Positions 60,390-64,000 of a stretch of DNA of 64,000 nt are shown piece by piece; within the stretch, counting starts at the first letter, position 1; each line of letters begins with the position of its first letter. Made by a program: the position numbers and the translations under genes. Location of the stretch: the NCBI RefSeq assembly GCF_013166575.1, contig NZ_JABKKE010000012.1, positions 1 to 64,000 of the forward strand, given 5' to 3'. The notes beneath the pieces were generated by a model. It searched no databases. It saw only the letters and a list, made by a program, of their open reading frames with translations, and had not been told where the DNA came from. This DNA is from Xylanibacter rodentium. GTDB lineage: Bacteria > Bacteroidota > Bacteroidia > Bacteroidales > Bacteroidaceae.

Positions 60390-62906
60390 TTAAAAATACA
60401 CGTCGTCAACAGCCGTCTTCTTGTTTTCCGTCGCTTCACCTTGATGCCGGTCGGAATGGGCGGGTGGGGGAGTTGCATTATTGTTGTCGGTGGCATACGG
60501 TTCCCCGCCATCGTTCTTTATCGTTTCCATATCAGGTGTGGCAATACTGTCTGAGGCAATGCTGTCGCTGTCTCTCCTTTGATAATAGCTTGCGCATGTA
60601 TACATACCGTAGTCGACGTCAGCTCCCGGTCCACTGAACTTGCCGTGATATTTCTTGAAATCAGGGTCTCCCAGTACCGACTCGAAGAAATATCCGCATA
60701 TAGGCAGAGCTGTGCGGCTTCCCTGTCCGAGTTGTCCTGTGCGGAAATGTATCGAGCGGTATTCGCCGCCCACCCAGGCACCGGCCACGAGTTTGGGACT
60801 TACTCCTACGAACCATGCGTCGGAGTGGTTGTTCGACGTTCCCGTCTTTCCGCCGAACTCCGTGTCGTTGTACTTGCCGACATATCGCCACAGGTTCATG
60901 CTCGTGCCTCCCGGCTCGCGCATGCCTCCCATGAGGAGTTTCTGTACAAGGAATGCGCTTTTGGCCGACAGTGCCTGACGTTGTTCCGTGGGAGCCTTGT
61001 ATATCTCGTTTCCGTTGCGGTCCACTATCCTTGTCACGAGTACCGGCTCATGCATCTTTCCGTCGTTTGCAGCCGTGGCATATGCGTTTACGAGCTCGAG
61101 CAGGTTGACATCGCTTGCTCCGAGCGTCAGCGACGGTGTGGCGTCGAGCTTGCTCTTTATGCCCATGGCCTTGGCGGTGGTGATGATGTTTTCTATGCCG
61201 ACTTCCTGTCCGAGTTTCACGGCAACGGAATTTATGCTCTGTGCGAAAGCAGCTTTCAATGGCATGGAGTCACCGGTAAAGTATCCGTTGGCATTGGTCG
61301 GTGCCCATATCACCTCTTTCTTTTTTCTGCTGTCATACACTTTCATGCTGAAATATGAGTCAACTCTCCTGTCGCATGGTGTCAGTCCCTGATTCATGGC
61401 TTCGGCATAGACAAATAGTTTGAATGTAGATCCAGGCTGTCTCATGGCTGTCACTTTGTCATATTTCCACGTCTCAAAGTCAATGTCGCCAACCCATGCT
61501 TTCACGTGTCCTGTTTCGGACTCCATTGCCACGAATCCACAGTGCATGAAACGCTCCATGTACCGTATGGAGTCCATCGTGCTCATCTCTTTCTCTACCG
61601 TTCCGTTTTCGTAGTCGAACAGTTTCACTGTGTGCGTTTTGTTCAGATAGAAGTCTACGGAGTCCGGACTGTCGGGATATTTCTGCGTCAGATACTTGTA
61701 TACAGGCAATTTCTTTGCAAGGTTTTCTATGAAATCAGGTATCTCAACGTGGTGCTCATCCTGCCATGGATTGGTCTTTCCCCAATGGTTGTCGAAGTTG
61801 CGTTGTACCACTTTCATCTGCTTGCGGGCTGCTTCTTCGGCATACTTTTGCATTCGTGTGTCGATGGTTGTGTATATCTTCAGTCCGTCCCTGTATAGAT
61901 CTTTTCCGTTTTCCTTCAGCCATTCTCTAAGTTCTCCGGCCACAGCCTCGCGGAAGTAGAGTGCCTGCCCGTCATAGTTGTTCTCAACGCTATAGTCCAG
62001 CTTTATCGGTACAGACTTCATTGTGTCGTACTGCGCTTTCGTGATAAATCCGTGGGTCATCATGTTGTTGAGCACGGTGTTGCGTCGCCTGAGGCTGTTT
62101 TTGGGGTTTATCTTGGGGTTGTAGAATGTCGTAGCCTTGAGCATACCCACAAGTACGGCAGCCTGTTCGGTTGTCATTTCTTTGGGGGTGTTGCCAAAGT
62201 ATGTCTTGCAGGCCGTTTTGATACCGAAAGCATTTGAGCCGAAATCCACGGTGTTGGCATACATCGTCAGTATCTCTTTCTTGTCGAAATATAGTTCAAT
62301 CTTTACTGCAGTAATCCATTCTTTCGTCTTCATTATCAGCAGTTTGAGTCCAGGCACCTTGCCGAGTGGTCCCACCGGATAGTCGGTACGTGCCTTGAGC
62401 ATGTTCTTCACGAGTTGCTGTGTAATGGTCGATGCTCCGCGTGCGTCACGGTGCACTATGTAATCCTTTCCTGCGGCGACAATTCCTTTCAGATCCACTC
62501 CGAAGTGGCTGTAGAACCGTTCGTCTTCGGTGGATATGAGAGCCTGCCAGAATACAGGATTCACGTCTTCATATGCCACGGGGGTCCTGTTCTCGCTGAA
62601 GTATTTTCCTATCAGCACCCCGTCGGCGCTGTACAGTTCAGATGCTTCGCTTGTCTCGGCGGTCTTGATGTCTTCTATTGTCGGCGACTTGCCGAAGAGC
62701 CACAGGAAGTTGTTGTCCACGGCAATAAGATACAGGATGAACAATATGAATATCGAGCAGACACCGGAAACAATCTTTATATACCACGGGCGTCCACGGA
62801 AAAGATTCTTGTACCATGTACCTATATTACGTATTTTCTTCAACAAAAGGGCCGCCAGGTCTCCGGCTTTCCCTTTCCTGTCTTTATTGTCTGAATTGTT
62901 GTTCAT
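60390..62906 (-). CDS. Class A penicillin-binding protein (transglycosylase/transpeptidase)
   Basis: An 838-residue bifunctional peptidoglycan synthase of the PBP1A type. A cytoplasmic tail and one membrane helix (IKIVSGVCSIFILFILYLIA) come first. The GT51 glycosyltransferase has STEDERFYSHFGVDLKGIVA with the catalytic Glu and RGASTITQQLVKNM. The transpeptidase domain has the active serine in RQPGSTFKLF (SxxK), a SINSVAVKLG segment, and the KTGT motif in FGGKTGTSNNHSDAWFVG. The C-terminus is a polar low-complexity tail. Its ATG overlaps the miaA stop (ATGA), so the genes are translationally coupled. Confidence 0.94.
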   Translation of the reverse strand: MNNNSDNKDRKGKAGDLAALLLKKIRNIGTWYKNLFRGRPWYIKIVSGVCSIFILFILYLIAVDNNFLWLFGKSPTIEDIKTAETSEASELYSADGVLIGKYFSENRTPVAYEDVNPVFWQALISTEDERFYSHFGVDLKGIVAAGKDYIVHRDARGASTITQQLVKNMLKARTDYPVGPLGKVPGLKLLIMKTKEWITAVKIELYFDKKEILTMYANTVDFGSNAFGIKTACKTYFGNTPKEMTTEQAAVLVGMLKATTFYNPKINPKNSLRRRNTVLNNMMTHGFITKAQYDTMKSVPIKLDYSVENNYDGQALYFREAVAGELREWLKENGKDLYRDGLKIYTTIDTRMQKYAEEAARKQMKVVQRNFDNHWGKTNPWQDEHHVEIPDFIENLAKKLPVYKYLTQKYPDSPDSVDFYLNKTHTVKLFDYENGTVEKEMSTMDSIRYMERFMHCGFVAMESETGHVKAWVGDIDFETWKYDKVTAMRQPGSTFKLFVYAEAMNQGLTPCDRRVDSYFSMKVYDSRKKKEVIWAPTNANGYFTGDSMPLKAAFAQSINSVAVKLGQEVGIENIITTAKAMGIKSKLDATPSLTLGASDVNLLELVNAYATAANDGKMHEPVLVTRIVDRNGNEIYKAPTEQRQALSAKSAFLVQKLLMGGMREPGGTSMNLWRYVGKYNDTEFGGKTGTSNNHSDAWFVGVSPKLVAGAWVGGEYRSIHFRTGQLGQGSRTALPICGYFFESVLGDPDFKKYHGKFSGPGADVDYGMYTCASYYQRRDSDSIASDSIATPDMETIKNDGGEPYATDNNNATPPPAHSDRHQGEATENKKTAVDDVYF

Positions 62907-63811
62907 AAGTTTTGGGAAATATAATCCATTATTTCTGTTCTGTCATCGGGACAGAACCATGCGATATCCTTGTCACGTTTGAACCATGTCAACTGTTTGC
63001 GGGCATAGCGTCTTGTGTCAGACTTGATGCGTTCTATCGCCTCGTCGAGCATGTATTTGCCTTCGATATATTCGAATATCTCTTTATATCCCACTGTGTT
63101 CAGCGAGTTTAGTTCTTTCTGCGGGTATAGTGCCAGTGCCTCTTCAACGAGTCCTTCTTCGATCATGCGGTCCACTCTGTTGTTTATACGTTCGTAGAGT
63201 TCTTCACGAGGTCTGTTGAGAGCTATTTTCATGATGTTGTCAAACGGCCGTGCTTTTTTCTCCCTTTTGCGGAAATGCGTGTATGTCAGACCTGTCTGAT
63301 AACAAATTTCCAGTCCGTGTATCACGCGGCGCGGATTCTTCTTGTCCACTATCGCGTAGTATTCGGGGTCCATGAGCCGCAGTTCTTCGCACAGTCTTTC
63401 AAAACCGTCGCTTTCCAGTCGTTCTTTCAGCATTTGGCGAGTTTCGTCATTTATGGTCGGAATGTCGTCTATGCCGTTGCACACACTGTCTATGTACATC
63501 ATCGAGCCGCCGCTCATCAGAGCCATGCCGTGTCTGCTTTCTGCAAACAATTGCGGCAGCAGACACGTCACGTCCTGTTCAAACATCGACGCGTTGTAGT
63601 ATTCGGACAGGTCCAGTGAACCTACAAAATAGTGTTTCACCTCTGTTTGCTGTTCCGTCGTTGGAGCCGCCGTACCGATTCTCAATCCCCGGTAAATCTG
63701 TCTCGAGTCGGCATTTATTATCGGTATTCCGTACTGTCGTGCAATGTCCATGCACAGTTCGGTCTTCCCGACGGCCGTAGGCCCTGTGACCACTACGAGC
63801 GTTCTTTTCAT
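62903..63811 (-). CDS. miaA: tRNA dimethylallyltransferase
   Basis: A 302-residue enzyme that prenylates A37 of tRNAs reading U-starting codons. The P-loop is VVTGPTAVGKTELCMDIARQ, INADSRQIYRGLRIGTAAPT is the substrate-binding part, and KKNPRRVIHGLEICYQTG and RYARKQLTWFKRDK are family signatures. The length is normal. Its start overlaps the lpxA stop (TGATG) and its stop overlaps the PBP1A start, making one tight minus-strand operon. Confidence 0.96.
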   Translation of the reverse strand: MKRTLVVVTGPTAVGKTELCMDIARQYGIPIINADSRQIYRGLRIGTAAPTTEQQTEVKHYFVGSLDLSEYYNASMFEQDVTCLLPQLFAESRHGMALMSGGSMMYIDSVCNGIDDIPTINDETRQMLKERLESDGFERLCEELRLMDPEYYAIVDKKNPRRVIHGLEICYQTGLTYTHFRKREKKARPFDNIMKIALNRPREELYERINNRVDRMIEEGLVEEALALYPQKELNSLNTVGYKEIFEYIEGKYMLDEAIERIKSDTRRYARKQLTWFKRDKDIAWFCPDDRTEIMDYISQNL

Positions 63812-64000
63812 CAGCGTATTATTCCGCGCTTTGAGTTTTCAATGAACGAACAGATGTATTCCACTTCCTTCACGCCCGGATATTTGGCTCTTGCCTCCTG
63901 TATGCCATCCTTTATTATGCCATTGGCATAGATGGTACGGTACGTGTCGTGAATTATATCAATCGTCTCGTTGCTGAATCCTCTGCGGCGCAGTCCTACG
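63811..64000 (-). CDS. lpxA: UDP-N-acetylglucosamine acyltransferase, C-terminal part
   Basis: The last about 63 residues of LpxA, cut by the window end. The minus strand translates as VGLRRRGFSNETIDIIHDTY, then RTIYANGIIKDGIQEARAKY and a terminal SFIENSKRGIIR with a TGA stop. The VGLRRRGFS motif and the SKRGIIR end are characteristic of LpxA, which starts lipid A synthesis. The stop overlaps the miaA ATG by one base. The N-terminal hexapeptide repeats lie outside the window. Confidence 0.9.
   Translation of the reverse strand, partial: VGLRRRGFSNETIDIIHDTYRTIYANGIIKDGIQEARAKYPGVKEVEYICSFIENSKRGIIR

Overview
The window looks like a chromosomal segment of a Bacteroidales bacterium, most likely a Prevotellaceae member. 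The evidence is the gene families (DUF4492-CydAB, a PorE-like type IX secretion lipoprotein, DUF1573, MeaB, LUD protein, GH43 and GH8 enzymes, TlpA-like lipoproteins), the absence of Shine-Dalgarno sequences, and promoters of the Bacteroidetes type. I repeatedly find TTTG or TTG, 18-21 bases, then TAnnTTTG in front of genes and tRNAs.

Layout. 1-3670: repeat debris, then the cytochrome bd operon (DUF4492, cydA, cydB), converging on an NSUN-type rRNA m5C methyltransferase (3693-5162). 5282-7086: a membrane protein, an ECF sigma factor and a DUF5056 protein. 7087-17314: an accessory region ending at the 3' end of a tRNA-Leu gene. It holds an ISL3-family insertion sequence, an ORF6N protein, an excisionase-like HTH protein, a frameshifted primase-helicase, an oriT-like hairpin array, a MobV relaxase, and probable cargo (LuxR regulator, DUF1349 lipoprotein, FMN reductase, GH8 xylanase-like enzyme). 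I see no integrase. 17315-20751: tRNA-Leu, DUF362 protein, mannose-1-phosphate guanylyltransferase, HIT protein, greA. 20752-21495: a greA leader attenuator, a candidate small RNA of about 60 nt, and the etf promoter. 21496-25156: etfB, etfA and an acyl-CoA dehydrogenase.

25157-46497: repeats, a PorE-like lipoprotein, an AAA-ATPase/PD-(D/E)XK protein, a membrane protein, topoisomerase III with a LUD protein, thyA-folA, and a minus-strand cluster of alpha-2-macroglobulin, DUF1573, MeaB and IspH. These are followed by a secreted zinc-finger-like protein and a DUF4143 ATPase. 46498-54479: tandem repeats, a 354-bp palindromic MITE-like element, a MATE transporter, GH43, a DPP4-like peptidase and a thioredoxin-domain protein. 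54480-64000: a TPP riboswitch with an orphan thiG, repeat copies, OmpH/Skp, a small membrane protein, pepD, a lipoprotein, tRNA-Ser and tRNA-Glu, and a minus-strand run of lpxA (partial), miaA, PBP1A and an EFR1 ferredoxin.

Best leads: (1) a dispersed palindromic repeat family with GTTGACTAACTTA ends; (2) the candidate sRNA plus greA attenuator pair; (3) the mobilisable island with a broken primase and a multi-hairpin oriT-like array next to tRNA-Leu; (4) a pair of degenerate ISL3 ends beside the intact IS; (5) an ORF6N-HKD fusion. I do not see a CRISPR array or a recognisable complete defence system.
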